Shown here: positions 33,624 to 45,300 of the stretch, piece after piece
How positions within the stretch are numbered: position 1 is the stretch's first letter
Layout of the letters: each line of letters opens with the position of its first letter
Assembly (NCBI GenBank): GCA_015056325.1
Contig: SVGL01000007.1
Span: forward strand, 1 to 64,000
Direction: 5' to 3'
Source: Clostridiales bacterium
GTDB taxonomy: Bacteria; Bacillota; Clostridia; Christensenellales; Aristaeellaceae
DNA length: 64,000 nt
Notes under the pieces: model-generated
What the model saw: only the letters and a program-made list of their open reading frames with translations
Databases searched by the model: none
What the model was told of the DNA's origin: nothing
Made by a program: the position numbers and the translations under genes

Positions 33624-35147
33624 TTAAAGCAAGTCGGATATCTTATACACAATCACGATTTGCTTATCTGGATAGACCGTGATGTAATCAATGATCTGCT
33701 CTGCCAGTTCATTGGACAATGTACCTTCAGTCTGAAGATCATCGAGCAGCCGTTGCCTCTGTTGATGCCTGTCTTGAATTGTCTGCTTCTCTTCAACCTT
33801 TGCCTTCATTGCTGCAAAGGTACTCTTTATTTTTCCAAGAGTCTCATCAAGTGAAGCCTTGTTCTTCTGAAAGGCCCCAGCATCAATAACTCCGGCAACG
33901 TACTCTTCATACAGCTGTCTCTTTAAATCCATAACAGCCGCAACCTGGTCTTCATACTGTGGCTGGCGAATATCATCAAGCGATAAACATGGTGTCCCAT
34001 CAGATGAAGGCGGTCCCGCCACCAACAGCTGCTGTTGCACAGAAGTGAATACCGCGTTGAGGACGTCAGCTACCGGTATTTGAAAGCCGTTGCAGAGTAA
34101 GGTATCATCCATGCGGGAAACACGGCAAACATACACAGGATTCTTTTTAGGATAAAATGAAAGTGCATGCTTGCAGCATCCGCAGATCACCTTCCCACAC
34201 AAAGGCGTATTGCGGGCTTTTTTATTCGCTTGCTTGAATCGCCTTTGTCCCTCATGAGCTTTATCGAACAGCTCCTGATCCACAATCGGCTCATGGTGAT
34301 CAGGCACAAAGAACCATTTGTTTTTTGCCTTTTTCCTATGTCTATGCCCACCAATCTCCGTCACAGTATGAACGCCTTGAACATAGTGTCCTAGGAATCG
34401 CTCATCATCAAGAATCCTGATGACAGTACTTGTGTTCCAGCGGCCATTGCAACGCGACACATCGTATGTACCGTTTCCTTTGGCTGCTTTAACCTCGCCG
34501 GGTGTTGGTATCTTCCGCCTGGTCAGCTCGGCTGCAATCTCAGTGAAACCCATGCCCGATGCCGCAAGCTGGAAAATCAGTCGTACCACAGGAGCCTGAT
34601 CCGGATCGGGTTCCAATTTGCCGTCTGCACCTTTGCGATAACCAAAGATGCACTCCTTGGACTGATACTCTCCCCGACGCATTTTTGCGTACTTCGCACT
34701 CTTACACTTGATAGACATATCGCGGCTGTACTGCTCGTTGATCAGATACTTGAAAGCTACCTCAAGTCCGCCCGTATCGCCTCTGTGTTCGTCCGTATCG
34801 AAGCCATCACCTATGGCAATGAAGCGAGTATGGAACAAAGGGAAAACTCTCTCAATGAAGTAGCCGGTTTCGATGCTGTTACGACCGAATCGGGAGAAGT
34901 CCTTCACAATGATGCAGTCAACACGATTGCTTCGTACCAACTCAATCAGGCGCTGCACTTCCGGGCGCTCAAAATTAGTGCCGGAGTAGCCATTATCGAC
35001 AAACTCAAGAATCTCCGCGCAGTCTGATTCCGGCATTCCAGCGATATGCGTATCGATCGCCAACCGCTGATTCTCAATGCTCAGGCTATCATACTTGGTA
35101 TCCTCAAGGGATAGCCGGATGTACTTGGCAATCACATATCGTTTCAT
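33624..35147 (-). CDS. Large serine recombinase 2
   Basis: 507 residues. The resolvase domain has YIRLSLEDTKYDSLSIENQR with the catalytic Ser in the SLS of SLSIENQR, then DCIIVKDFSRFGRNSIETGY. A recombinase domain and a zinc ribbon (CGKVICGCCKHAL...YVCRVSRM) follow, with a coiled coil before the C-terminus. Enzymes of this class integrate and excise elements with short core sites. Its ATG overlaps the stop of the other recombinase by 4 bp, so the two are made together and may work as a pair. Confidence 0.93.
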   Translation of the reverse strand: MKRYVIAKYIRLSLEDTKYDSLSIENQRLAIDTHIAGMPESDCAEILEFVDNGYSGTNFERPEVQRLIELVRSNRVDCIIVKDFSRFGRNSIETGYFIERVFPLFHTRFIAIGDGFDTDEHRGDTGGLEVAFKYLINEQYSRDMSIKCKSAKYAKMRRGEYQSKECIFGYRKGADGKLEPDPDQAPVVRLIFQLAASGMGFTEIAAELTRRKIPTPGEVKAAKGNGTYDVSRCNGRWNTSTVIRILDDERFLGHYVQGVHTVTEIGGHRHRKKAKNKWFFVPDHHEPIVDQELFDKAHEGQRRFKQANKKARNTPLCGKVICGCCKHALSFYPKKNPVYVCRVSRMDDTLLCNGFQIPVADVLNAVFTSVQQQLLVAGPPSSDGTPCLSLDDIRQPQYEDQVAAVMDLKRQLYEEYVAGVIDAGAFQKNKASLDETLGKIKSTFAAMKAKVEEKQTIQDRHQQRQRLLDDLQTEGTLSNELAEQIIDYITVYPDKQIVIVYKISDLL

Positions 35148-36808
35148 TCACTATGCGCCCCCATCCACGCCCTCACTTCATCCGTGAAGTTGTAGTACAC
35201 CGTGATGTGGCGATCATGGGTGATCTCGATTCGCTTGATCAGGCGATTGATGATCTCAACAGCCAGTTCCGGACGGTTCCGAAGGAACTGCGCATCATCC
35301 TTCAGCCTGGAACGGAGCCGGTCATGCTGATGCAGCAGCTTCAGCGACGCTTCAAGAGTATTCATAGCACTGTTCTGCTGCTCGACCTGTCCGTCGTACC
35401 TGGTTCGCATGAACTGGTACTCTTCATGCGTCAACACCCCGGACAGAAGATTCTCATACAGCCCTCGTTTGAGATCGTGCAGCCGCTGAATCTCATTCCG
35501 GCAGGCACTGATCTCATGTCGGATAGCTTCGACCTTTCTCTGCTCCTCATCAGTTTGATCCGAAGCCAGCTCGAGGCTCCCCAGCACGGTATCCAGCTCA
35601 TTCTGGAGCAGTTCGGTCAAAGCTGCGATAAGCTTATGTTCATAGATATGAACTCCTGGACAGCCGTTGCGGTCATATCGATAGCGTGTCAGGCATGCCC
35701 ATACATATACATTATCACTCTTCTTACGCTCATTGTCGCCACGGTGTAGGCTTCTGCCGCAGTGTCCGCAGAACATCAGTCCCTTCAGAGGATTAGGAGA
35801 AAAGGACTTCTTCCTTGCAGCAACGGCTTTTTGCCCCGCTTGTGTAATCAGGCGCTGTACCTGCTCAAACAGCTCCCGGCTGATGATTGCCTCATGCGTG
35901 TTCTGTACAATGGTGTACTCATCTTCATCAGCCCTAACCTGCTGATGGTCGATGATTTTACTCTTGCCCTGAACCAGATCACCTACATAAACCTGATTGA
36001 ACAGGATTCTGCGTACCGACCAGCTTGACCAATGACCGGCGCTCAGGCGATAATGCTGCACCTTGTCTGGGAACTCATTGATGGATTCTTTATATAGGCT
36101 TGGCGGCAAGTAACCGGCGTCATTCAGCTTCATAACAATAGTGTTAATACCAGCGCCTTCTGCTGCCCACTGAAACATCTGTTGAACCACCTTGGAGGCC
36201 ACCGGATCAACGATCAGCTGATGACAATCATCAAGTGACTTCCGATAGCCATACGGCGCACGGGCTCCGACAAACTTGCCCTCCTTCATGGCTTGCCGCT
36301 GCTGCGCTTTGATCTTCTTACCAATATCAACGGAATAGGCTTCGTTGATCATATTGCGCAGCGGGATCATCAGAGCGTCCTGCTCACTATGTTCCTGCTC
36401 AGTGTCATAGTCCTCATTGACAGCAATGAAGCGAACCTTCTTGCCGGGAAAGTAGCGTTCAATGTAGTACCCGGTATCAATGGAGTTCCTGCCGAGCCGC
36501 GACAAATCTTTCACGATCACACAGTTCAGTTTGCCGCTTTCAATATCATCCAGCATCTTCTGAAATGCAGGACGCTGAAAGTTCGTCCCGGTCGTACCAT
36601 TGTCAATGTAGGTGTCGATCACCTGAATATCCCGATGATCCTCAAGGAACTCATGAATAATCATCTGCTGCGTTTCAATGGAATCAGTACGGGTTCGGGT
36701 ATCCTCAACAGATAAACGGACATAAACAGCAGCGCGCCAGCCAGCAAATGAGTATTCCTCATTGACCACAGGTGACAAGTTCTTTCTGCTCTTTCTCGCC
36801 ATGTTCAT
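35144..36808 (-). CDS. Large serine recombinase 1
   Basis: 554 residues. It has the resolvase domain (AVYVRLSVEDTRTRTDSIET, NCVIVKDLSRLGRNSIDTGY), a recombinase domain (GARAPYGYRKSLDDCHQLIV), the zinc ribbon (LMFCGHCGRSLHRG...WACLTRYR) and a coiled coil. It is related to, but clearly different from, the second recombinase. The ATG at 36808 overlaps the stop of the small upstream gene as ATGA; a second ATG at 36802 is also possible. With its partner it is the likely integration and excision machinery of the inner element. Confidence 0.93.
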   Translation of the reverse strand: MNMARKSRKNLSPVVNEEYSFAGWRAAVYVRLSVEDTRTRTDSIETQQMIIHEFLEDHRDIQVIDTYIDNGTTGTNFQRPAFQKMLDDIESGKLNCVIVKDLSRLGRNSIDTGYYIERYFPGKKVRFIAVNEDYDTEQEHSEQDALMIPLRNMINEAYSVDIGKKIKAQQRQAMKEGKFVGARAPYGYRKSLDDCHQLIVDPVASKVVQQMFQWAAEGAGINTIVMKLNDAGYLPPSLYKESINEFPDKVQHYRLSAGHWSSWSVRRILFNQVYVGDLVQGKSKIIDHQQVRADEDEYTIVQNTHEAIISRELFEQVQRLITQAGQKAVAARKKSFSPNPLKGLMFCGHCGRSLHRGDNERKKSDNVYVWACLTRYRYDRNGCPGVHIYEHKLIAALTELLQNELDTVLGSLELASDQTDEEQRKVEAIRHEISACRNEIQRLHDLKRGLYENLLSGVLTHEEYQFMRTRYDGQVEQQNSAMNTLEASLKLLHQHDRLRSRLKDDAQFLRNRPELAVEIINRLIKRIEITHDRHITVYYNFTDEVRAWMGAHSE

Positions 36809-36939
36809 CCTACCTTTCTGCTATCCGAAGCCCCTGCAAGGTGACTCCTGGATTCTGTTGCCATGCGGGAAGCCTCTGCAAGCAGTTGAATCGCTTTCTT
36901 GTACTCATCCTGGAAAGCAAAGGATATAGCAAATGCCAT
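36805..36939 (-). CDS. 44-residue protein coupled to the recombinases
   Basis: Encodes MAFAISFAFQDEYKKAIQLL followed by AEASRMATESRSHLAG and a basic end, all likely helical. It has a strong ribosome site (GAAGGAGTGTTCCAC), and its stop overlaps the first recombinase start as ATGA. Position and coupling suggest an accessory or directionality factor. That is inference. Confidence 0.6.
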   Translation of the reverse strand: MAFAISFAFQDEYKKAIQLLAEASRMATESRSHLAGASDSRKVG

Positions 36940-37293
36940 GTGGAACACTCCTTCCATTCATTGATGAAAACAATGCGTGTATCAGGCTGCGGTTGGCACC
37001 GCATCATAGCCCCATATGCACCGCTGTCCACCCCGGACTGGCGTATGCCACAGGAACTCCCCGTCAGTCTTTGCGGGGTCGTGAGAAAGTATCATTATAC
37101 CCATGTATCCTCATCGCGCCCTGATTGCCACATCAGGGTCTATGGATCACGTTGATCGCTCCAGCTATGCCATCATCGCGCCGCTCCATAAGCCGCTTCT
37201 CCACATGGGAACGTCCTGAACACGCTATTCACTTGTCAAGGTGCATATAGAATTACTCAGCAACTACCACACACAGAACAGAAATCCCGTGTA
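36940..37293. other. Non-coding region upstream of the recombinase operon
   Basis: No gene seen. It holds several short hairpins (GCGGTTGGCACCGC, CCCCGTCAGTCTTTGCGGGG, CCCTGAT-GTGGCA-ATCAGGG), which may be regulatory or recombination sites. A TTGACA lies at about 37230 on the minus strand without a clear -10. Confidence 0.35.
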
Positions 37294-37623
37294 TCATAGC
37301 TGCCCTACTTTGGGTGAAAATTGCGTAATAATGCTATTCACCGCAATCAGATCATCTCCACCGCAAGTCAATTTGAGTTTCTGAAGAACTGACAGCTGAC
37401 GTGGACAAAGATAACTCGTTGCAGGGTGAAACCACTCTGCGATTCTCACGCCTCCGTAGCGCCCAGGAGAAGCCTCTACCGGGAAGGAAAGTGTGAGCCA
37501 TACGATATCTCTGCGGATTGTCTTTTCATTGACATTGAACTCCGCAGCAAGTTTTGCAATCGTGTCATAACGCCTGATGCACAGTGCGTTATAGATCTGT
37601 TGCCGCCGTTCGTATTGGTTCAT
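37294..37623 (-). CDS. DeoR-type helix-turn-helix regulator, short
   Basis: 109 residues with a winged helix-turn-helix near the start: MNQYERRQQIYNALCIRRYD, then IAKLAAEFNVNEKTIRRDIV. This matches the DNA-binding domain of DeoR-like regulators; the sugar-sensing domain is absent. It probably controls the adjacent recombinase operon or itself. The ATG at 37623 is preferred to one two codons upstream because of its distance from AAGGAGGG. Confidence 0.8.
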   Translation of the reverse strand: MNQYERRQQIYNALCIRRYDTIAKLAAEFNVNEKTIRRDIVWLTLSFPVEASPGRYGGVRIAEWFHPATSYLCPRQLSVLQKLKLTCGGDDLIAVNSIITQFSPKVGQL

Positions 37624-37722
37624 CAACATCCCTCCTTTCCAAGTCTCCTTACGGGCTGTATCTATCATAGCAGCTAAACCGGACATCCTGTGTCCGAATT
37701 AGAAAATTTTGAAAAAGATAAT

Positions 37723-37764
37723 TCGCCGGAATGACACTCTGAGTGAGAGCAGTCATTCCGGCGA
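37723..37764. terminator. Perfect 13-bp inverted repeat, likely terminator
   Basis: TCGCCGGAATGAC and GTCATTCCGGCGA flank a 16-nt loop. On the minus strand ATTATCTTTTTC follows, so it may end transcription of the 38627-37862 operon. Confidence 0.6.
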
Positions 37765-37861
37765 TTTGGCATGCCTCTGCATCGGCATCCGTTGCTCGGT
37801 AGTGGTTGCAGAATGCGTTTTGATCAAGGAAGGAGACTTTACCGGGATGCATCCCGTAAAC

Positions 37862-38080
37862 TTATTCATGTGAATCAGTTTCCTGAGCAGTCCTGGCAAG
37901 AGAGTCGCGCCTCTCGCTCGTGCCCATGCCTACTTCCACGCAACGCTTATACCGTTGTCCTGATAGTGTTACCCTTGCTTCGGTGGATTTCTTGCAGCGC
38001 CTACAACGCACTGCCAGCTTATCAGTGCTGACAATCGTTATGTAGAATTCCTTCCCTTTGCATTGGGAACATTGATACAT
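37862..38080 (-). CDS. Small zinc-ribbon protein
   Basis: About 72 residues with two Cys pairs (MYQCSQCKGKEFY and RCRRCKKSTEARV), a classic zinc ribbon, and a polar tail. An alternative ATG at 38089 overlaps the previous stop and would add three residues. It follows a helix-turn-helix protein gene with no gap, so the two are co-transcribed. A DNA- or RNA-binding accessory role is likely; no further function can be given. Confidence 0.65.
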   Translation of the reverse strand: MYQCSQCKGKEFYITIVSTDKLAVRCRRCKKSTEARVTLSGQRYKRCVEVGMGTSERRDSLARTAQETDSHE

Positions 38081-38081
38081 T

Positions 38082-38627
38082 TTATACATTCTCCAGCCGC
38101 CCACCTTCCGTGTGATTCTCATTCAGAGATTCAATCATCGTACAAGCCATTTGATAGATCGGACATTCGCTTGAGAAAAAGATACTATCATACTCCGGTG
38201 ATCGCCAATGGCTGCACTGCGAACAGAGGAAACTGGATGCCTTTTGAAGAAATTCGCCTATGTAACGATACATACGCTCGCCATCTGTTGTGAGTCCTGC
38301 TGGCTTATGCAAGCATATTTTGATATAGATCGGATGATCTGTATCCTCATTCACGACATTATCCACCGGCGGAGGTTCATGCAGGCTGTTAAACTCTTGA
38401 AACAGATTATCCATAGATACGCTCCTTTCTGCACAGAACAGCAGTACTCGGTTAAGGATAATCGCACTGCCTTTTGCAGTCCCTGCATTCAGCCGTTCAA
38501 ATGTTCTCTGAACCGTACGGCTTTCCATAGACAACTGGCGAGCCATATCCGATTTATTCTCAAACTGATGCTCCAGCATATATTGCAGGATAAACTGCAC
38601 CAGCTCATTTTCGCGATCCTTGGGCAT
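38082..38627 (-). CDS. Putative helix-turn-helix protein with Cys-rich C-terminus
   Basis: 181 residues. The first 70 (MPKDRENELVQFILQYMLEH, KSDMARQLSMESRTVQRTFE) read as a helix-turn-helix. The later half has LCSQCSHWRSPEYDSIFFSS and CPIYQMACTMIESL, with several Cys that may bind metal. Not recognised as a named family. The ATG at 38627 follows GAAGGGAGGATGTGAT. It overlaps or abuts the zinc-ribbon gene downstream. Confidence 0.65.
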   Translation of the reverse strand: MPKDRENELVQFILQYMLEHQFENKSDMARQLSMESRTVQRTFERLNAGTAKGSAIILNRVLLFCAERSVSMDNLFQEFNSLHEPPPVDNVVNEDTDHPIYIKICLHKPAGLTTDGERMYRYIGEFLQKASSFLCSQCSHWRSPEYDSIFFSSECPIYQMACTMIESLNENHTEGGRLENV

Positions 38628-38928
38628 ATCACATCCTCCCTTCGTACATTTATATTCTAAATGATACAGAAGGAAATGTGAATACGACAAGTTTTTCGTT
38701 TTGCAATTATAACAAAGGCAGCAGGCCGCATTAGCCCGCTGCCTATGTGCACTGTGATTCATACCTCGAATTGCGTCAATAGTTCCGGCAATACATAGCC
38801 TTTCTTGACACAATAGTCCAATACCTTTTCCATCTTTTCCGTCTCTGACATGTGCTCGTCAATGCCCACATCATTCACTTCATTAGGGTACTCCAAAGCA
38901 CAAATCTACACAGAAAGGAGGAAATCCC
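38628..38928. other. Divergent intergenic region
   Basis: Holds a hairpin with arms GGCAGC...GCTGCC at about 38716-38743 and a possible small gene at 38759-38878. The promoters of the divergent genes are not obvious, and the region is AT-rich. Confidence 0.3.
38759..38878 (-). CDS. Possible small gene or gene remnant
   Basis: A frame coding VNDVGIDEHMSETEKMEKVL followed by DYCVKKGYVLPELLTQFEV. It has a natural-looking amphipathic composition but a poor start (GTG at 38878 with a distant GGAG). The open frame continues a few codons upstream without a start, so it may be the tail of a lost gene. Confidence 0.3.
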   Translation of the reverse strand: MNDVGIDEHMSETEKMEKVLDYCVKKGYVLPELLTQFEV

Positions 38929-39327
38929 ATGAACGAAGTCTATCTTCGCGGCAAGCTGGTATCCGTGTATGAACCCACCGCCCCTGCCAGCCAGCCCAAG
39001 CATCTGGCATATCAGCTGCGTGTATCCCACAAGACTGCCCAGCAGCAGGTGAAGTTTGAAAACTACACCGTGAATGCATGGCGCAATCTGGCGGTATGGG
39101 CATCCAGCCATCTGCAGGTCGGCATGGATGTGTTTGTGCGCGGTCATCTCAGTCAGCGCCAGTCCAGCACGGGCCCCATGACCGAGGTCACCGCACTGAC
39201 GATCACGCCGGTTGCAGGTCGGACTCAGGCAGAGAAAACGGTCAACAGTGAGACTCCACAGCAGGATGCAGCTCTGCCTGCAAGCGAAAATGTGCCACAG
39301 AATGACGAATGTCCCGATTCCCAGTAA
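38929..39327 (+). CDS. Single-stranded DNA-binding-like protein 1
   Basis: 132 residues. An OB-fold of the SSB type: MNEVYLRGKLVSVYEPTAPA, YTVNAWRNLAVWASSHLQVG and VFVRGHLSQRQS. The tail is polar and acidic (ENVPQNDECPDSQ) but lacks the usual DDDIPF tip. It is paralogous to the protein at 60447-60782 (same MNEVYL start). SSB-like genes on mobilizable elements aid transfer of single strands. The start follows AGAAAGGAGGAAATCCC. The RHS gene follows after 32 bp. Confidence 0.8.
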   Translation: MNEVYLRGKLVSVYEPTAPASQPKHLAYQLRVSHKTAQQQVKFENYTVNAWRNLAVWASSHLQVGMDVFVRGHLSQRQSSTGPMTEVTALTITPVAGRTQAEKTVNSETPQQDAALPASENVPQNDECPDSQ

Positions 39328-39359
39328 CTTACGCCCCCAACAATAGAAAGGAAATCAAG

Positions 39360-42300
39360 ATGAGCAAAAAGCACAATCGTTTCCGTTCCAATATGTCCCG
39401 TGAGCAGTTTGATCAGCTCCAGGGCACGGAAATCAAGTCCAAGCGTACCCGGTTTGGCAAGGTGTTCGCCCTGGGTGCGAACCGCTTTCAGGCGGTAACC
39501 TACACCGATCCGGTGCACCGTTTCAACGAAAAGACCCGCGAGTGGGATGAAATGGACAACCGTTTCTCCGCCACTCCCCGCATGAAGGCGGCTAAGGCTG
39601 CCTGGCAGCAGGGCATCATGCCTGCCGTAGCCCGCGGTGACGTTCTGCTGGAATGCAAGACCGGTTCTATGGACGTGGCCTGTGCCATGTCCGGCGAAGT
39701 CCCCTTCATTAACCTGACCGACGCAGAAGGTCGTCATCTGGCCTGGGGCATCAAGGACGCCCTGTCCATCCTGCCCGAAGCAGATGACATCAATGACACT
39801 CCTGTCCAGAATGTTCGCGGCATGCGCGAAAAGGTACTGGATCACCTGCATGGTGAAGTCACTTATAATGGCATCTTTGCCGGCGTTGACCTCCGCTGCA
39901 AGCTGGATCGCGGCTTCAAGGATGAACTGGTCTTTGCTGAAAAGGAAAGAGTCCGTCCCATTACCTTTCTGCTGGAGAGCGAAGGTCGTCAGATGGAACT
40001 GAATGAACAGAACATGCTGATCGTTAAGGATGAGCAGGGCGAAGTTGTATTCCGTCTGCAGGCACCTTTCATGCTGGACGCTGACGAACAGCGCGGCGAG
40101 GTCGCTGTGCAGCTGGAAACTTACGAGGGTGGCATCTATGCCATGACCTACATTCCGGATGCAACCTTCATCGAAAGTGCCGCTTTCCCTGTGGTGCTTG
40201 ACCCAGCCATCGAATCTGTGCGCGGCGAAACTGGTATTGTGGACACCTATGTCAAAGAAGGTTCTTCCACGCTCTACAACACCGCCGATCAGGTGTGGAT
40301 CTGCAACAACTCCACCTATGGCAAGCGTTACGGCTACATGCGCGTTGCAGATCTTCCCAAGATTGAAGCTAACCACTTCATCACCGGCGCATTCCTGAAC
40401 CTCAAGAATTACAGTGCCCCCACTGCTGAAACTCCCCTGATGTGCAGCGAGGTTCTGGGCGACTGGGATGCCGCCACGCTGACTTTTGCCACTCAGCCCG
40501 AAGTGAATCCCCTCTATCAGGATTACTGTAAGTTCCCGAAGAGCAAGTATACCTGGCAGCAGCTGGATGTGACGACGCTGGCTCGTAAGTGGTATCTGGG
40601 CGATAACAAGGGTGTCATCCTGACTCCTCGATCTGACAGTCCCAACACCGTCCGCATTCAGTCCAGCGATGGTAGTGCGAAACCCTACTTCACTGTCAAT
40701 TATGCCAGTCTTGCCGGTCTGGAAAGCTATCTGACCTATGACAGTCAGTCTGCCGGTCTTGCCGGTTTCGGCTCCGTCAGCCTTGTCAACGGCAATCTGA
40801 TCTTCGCTCATGGCGACACCGCAATGGACGGTAACCGTATGCCTGTGTCCATCACCCATTACTACAATTCCTGCAATTCCGATGCGGATGAGTTTGGCCT
40901 CGGCTACGGCTGGCGTACCTCTGTACATCAGACCCTGCATAAGGAGTACATCAACGAGGAAGTCGTTTATGTGTACACTGATGGCGACGGCACCGAGCAT
41001 TGGTTTGAGGTGGACGAGGATGACAGCACCCAGTATGTCGATATGTCCGGCCTGAATCTGACCCTGACCGTTGGCGATGATGACAAGATCACCATTACCA
41101 GCAAGGGCGATGGCCGCATGGTCTTCCCTGCGATCACCGATACGCCCACTGCCGATGCCCCGGCCACTGACAAGGTGCTGATCGAGACCATTCATGACGC
41201 CATCAACAGCAAGATCGTCGTGACTGCGCGTACTGATAATAAGCTGTTCGTGGACTCTGTCATGGACGGCGCGGAGCGCACCACCACCTTCGTGTATACC
41301 ACCCAGACGGATGGCTCTCTGAAGTGTACCGCTATCAAGACTCCCTGGCAGACCGACACTGCCTGTACTCGGTTTACGTATACCGATGGTTGCCTGACCA
41401 CGATTACTCATGAGGACAATCGCATCAGCACCTACCACTACACCACTCGCAACGGCTATGAGCTGCTTGACCAGGCGCAGGGTGCGGATGGTCTGGCCGT
41501 GCGCTACGAGTACAGCAATACCGGCGCGACCTATGGTCTGCCCCATTGCATCACCTATGCAGAAGCTGGCGAAACTGCCATTCTCTCCTCTGATGCAGAT
41601 GTCAAGAATGCTGCCCTGTATGCCGCCAAGGTGACCTACTCATACGGCAATCACCTGACGCTGGTAACCGACAACATCTCCGGCAAGACCCTCCGCTACC
41701 ATTTCAATGATAATGGTAATCAGATCAGCATTGATGATGGCCTGGGCTACGCCGTCTACACCGAGTACGATCAGAGCGACGACAACGCCAACACTCCCAT
41801 CAACCACGCTACGACCCGTTCCCGTATGCAGCGTGCCGTCAAAAATATGCTGCTGGATCATATGATGGATGCCAACAGCTCCGTTTGGGAGAAGAGCAGC
41901 ACCGGTACCTTTACCCGTGATCAGGCAAACACCCAGTGGGGTCCTGTCTCCTACAAGATTCTGGTTCCCACTGGCAGTGAAGCATACATTCGTCAGGCCG
42001 CGACGCTGATTCCCGGTAAGCCCTATACTCTGTCTGGCTATATGCGTTCTGGCGCTCCCAAGGCATTCGTGCGAGTTGCTTACACGATCAATGGCGCTAC
42101 CAAATACTTCAACTCTGATGTGGTACCGGTGTCCGAGAATGCAAGCGATGCTCCGTTCCAGCGTGTATCCGTTTCCTTCACCCTGCCCGAAGCCGCTTCC
42201 GAAAACGTATACTGTGAAGCCATCGGCATGACATCTTACGGCTACTTCTGGATTGACTGCATGCAGCTCGAAGAAGGTCTGACCTGCAACCATTTCAACA

Positions 42301-45300
42301 TGCTGCAGAACAGCGATTTCATTCATGAAACCTCCGGCAGTACCGTTCCTACGGGCTGGGCGATTGGCGATGGTGACAGCAGCTATATCTCCATCCAGGA
42401 TCTGTCCGTTGCAGATGATATTGACGGCAAAATGGCACCTGAGTTCCTGCGCACCTCCAAGGCTGCGCGTGTCGAAGGCCGCTACAACCGTAACATCACC
42501 CTGAATCAGGATTTCCGCTGTTACGGCAATGCTGGTGACCGTTTCACCGCTGGTGGCTGGTGCAAGTCTTTTGCTAAAAAGATGGATGAGGCTGGCGTTG
42601 TATACTGTTCTCTGTCAGTCTACTTTACCGCTAATACGACCAACTGGTATTTGGGTGGTCGCGTCAACTTCAATTACGGCGAGGATGGCTGGCAGTTCGC
42701 AAGCGGCAGTATCGTTGCTCCCTACAACTACACCAAGGTTCGCTTCTCCCTGTACATGAACCGCCAGATGAACCATGCTGACTTCACTGGCCTGTACCTG
42801 TATCCTGAAGCCTTCGGCACGGACTATGTGTACGACGCCAAGGGCAACCGCAAGAAGGCTATCCAGCTGTACGGCGGCGTGAAGAAGACGGAGTATGACG
42901 ACCATGACAACATGATCCAGTACACCGCACCTGGCCACACCAAGAGCAGCACCTTCTCCTATGGTGATACCGAGGAAGCTCAGAAGCAGCATCTGCTGCT
43001 GGAGTCTCACTCTCCGCTGGGTACGGACGGCTACTTTACCTACGATGCCTGCGGCAACGCCACTCGTTCGGACACCTCCGGCGCAGTCGGCAATGTGACC
43101 GCCATCACTCGCAGCACCACTGAGTTCCAGCACGATGGCAACTATATTCACAAGCAGACGGACGCACGCGGCAAGACGGTGACTACCGAGGTCGATGCCG
43201 ACAAGGGCATCACTACTCGCGTCAGCGATCCCAAGGGGCAGGCCGTCGACTACGAGCATGACGCTCTCCGTCGCATTGTGAAGGTCAAGACGACGGATGG
43301 TACCCGCGAGTTCCGCAATGAGTATACCTACGACCAGACTCGTGGCCTACTGACTGGCGTGAAGCACAATACCGATGCAGCCACTGGCAATGATGTCTCC
43401 TATACCTTCGAGTATGATGCTCTGGGGCGCAAGACGAAAGTTAAGCTTGGCGGTACTACACTGTCTACCAATGTGTATCAGAACGATACAGAGCAAGAGC
43501 ACTACGGCACGCTGTCTGAAATGCAGTTTGGCAACGGCACAGTGGTCAAGAACGAGTACGATGACTTCAACCGTGTCATCGGCGTGAAGTGTGATACCGA
43601 AGAAGATCCACGCTATGAATACGCCTACAACGCCAACGGTCAGGTTGCACATGTCCGCAACAATATGATCAGTCAGATCGCCGAAAGCGCGTATGACCGT
43701 TCCAATCGTCCTTATCGCATCAAGACCCACAAGTTCACTGAGGACAACGCTGGTAACGTGACCAACCAGGAGCATGTCTACACTGGCGAGGCCGCCTATG
43801 ACGATGTCTTTGGTCGCCTATCTAAATTGACCGAGCTGGTTGGCAATGATCACGAAGAATTTGTGACCGAGTTCGGTTACGACGATGAGAACCGTCCTAC
43901 CTCCCTGAGCTACGGCGATAATGGCGAAAGCACTCTGGAGTACGATGGCCTTGGTCGTGTAGCAAAGGCGACGGTCAAGGCTGGCAGCGGTACTGTCAAC
44001 GAAACCACCTACACTTATGTGGATGGTGTTCAACTGGATGATGCGACTGACAAGACCAGCACCACTGGCCTTGTGCAGAAGATCGCTCAGACAGGTGGCA
44101 CCTTCGAGTACGAGTACGATGACAATGGCAACATTATCAGCGTGAAGCAGGATAACGTGGAAACCACCTATGCCTATGACGCGTTGGGTCAGCTGACTCG
44201 TGTGGTGGATGGTCATGAAGGCGCTACCTGGGAGTATGAGTATGACCAAGGTGGTAATATCCTGAGCAAGAAGAAGTTCGTGAACGGCGTTGAAACTGAG
44301 AGCATGGCCTTTGAGTATACCAATGCGAATTGGCGTGATCAGCTCACCAAGGCGAACAGCACAACCATCACCTATGATCAGATTGGCAACCCGCTGAATG
44401 ATGGCACTTGGCAGCACGAATGGGTCAATGGCCGGCAATTGGCTCGCATTTATAGTGTTGACACCGATGCCAGCTTTGTGTATAATGAAAATGGACTACG
44501 GGTTCAGAAAACCGTCAATGGTGTGGTGACCAAATACACTTTGCATGGCAAAAACATTGTGCACATGAGCCTAGGCATCAACGAACTGCACTTCTTCTAT
44601 GATGCACAGAACAAGCCTGCTGTGGTAGTGCTTAATGGCACGCCCTACAGTTATGTTAAGAACCTTCAGGGTGATATTGTTGCCCTGCTTGACGGCAACA
44701 AGAACGTTGTGGTACGCTATGTGTATGATGCGTGGGGCAGGCCCATTAAGAAGGAGGGCAGTTTGGCAGCCACGCTTGGCACCGTGCAGCCTTTCCGCTA
44801 TCGTGGATACGTCTTTGACGAAGAGACGGGGCTGTATTATCTTCGGAAACGATACTATTCGCCAACCCGTTCTAGGTTCATTAATGAAGATGAATATAGC
44901 TCTACTGCTCAAGGTATGTTTTCAAGCAATATGTATGCATATTGCGAGAATAAGCCTATTAGCAGGGTCGATGGTGATGGCAAGTTTTTCTTCACTGTAC
45001 TTGGCGCAGCAATTGGAGCGGTTACAGGAGCTGTTGATGCTTGGCTAACAGGCGGGGACATTGCAGAAGGTGCGATCGCCGGTGCAGTATCTGGTGCCAT
45101 ATCCGGTGCCGGCGTGGATATTGGCGTTGCGATGATTGCTGCGAGCGGTGGTACAGCTACGGGTGCTGCCTTTGCTGTTGCTGCTGGAGCAGGTGCACTT
45201 GGCAATGTAGCAGCAACGGCTATTACTGCTGATGAAAACACAGACGCCATGGACTATGTGGCGTCCGGATTAGTTGGCGGTCTCTGTAACATGGTTTCCT

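Noticed and set aside
36810-37031. 73-codon frame on the minus strand upstream of the recombinases
   Set aside because: It overlaps the 44-residue gene, which has the better ribosome site and the coupled stop/start.
39225-41546. Open frame of 773 codons on the minus strand opposite the RHS gene
   Set aside because: Antisense shadow; the RHS coding strand carries clear repeats and a conserved core.
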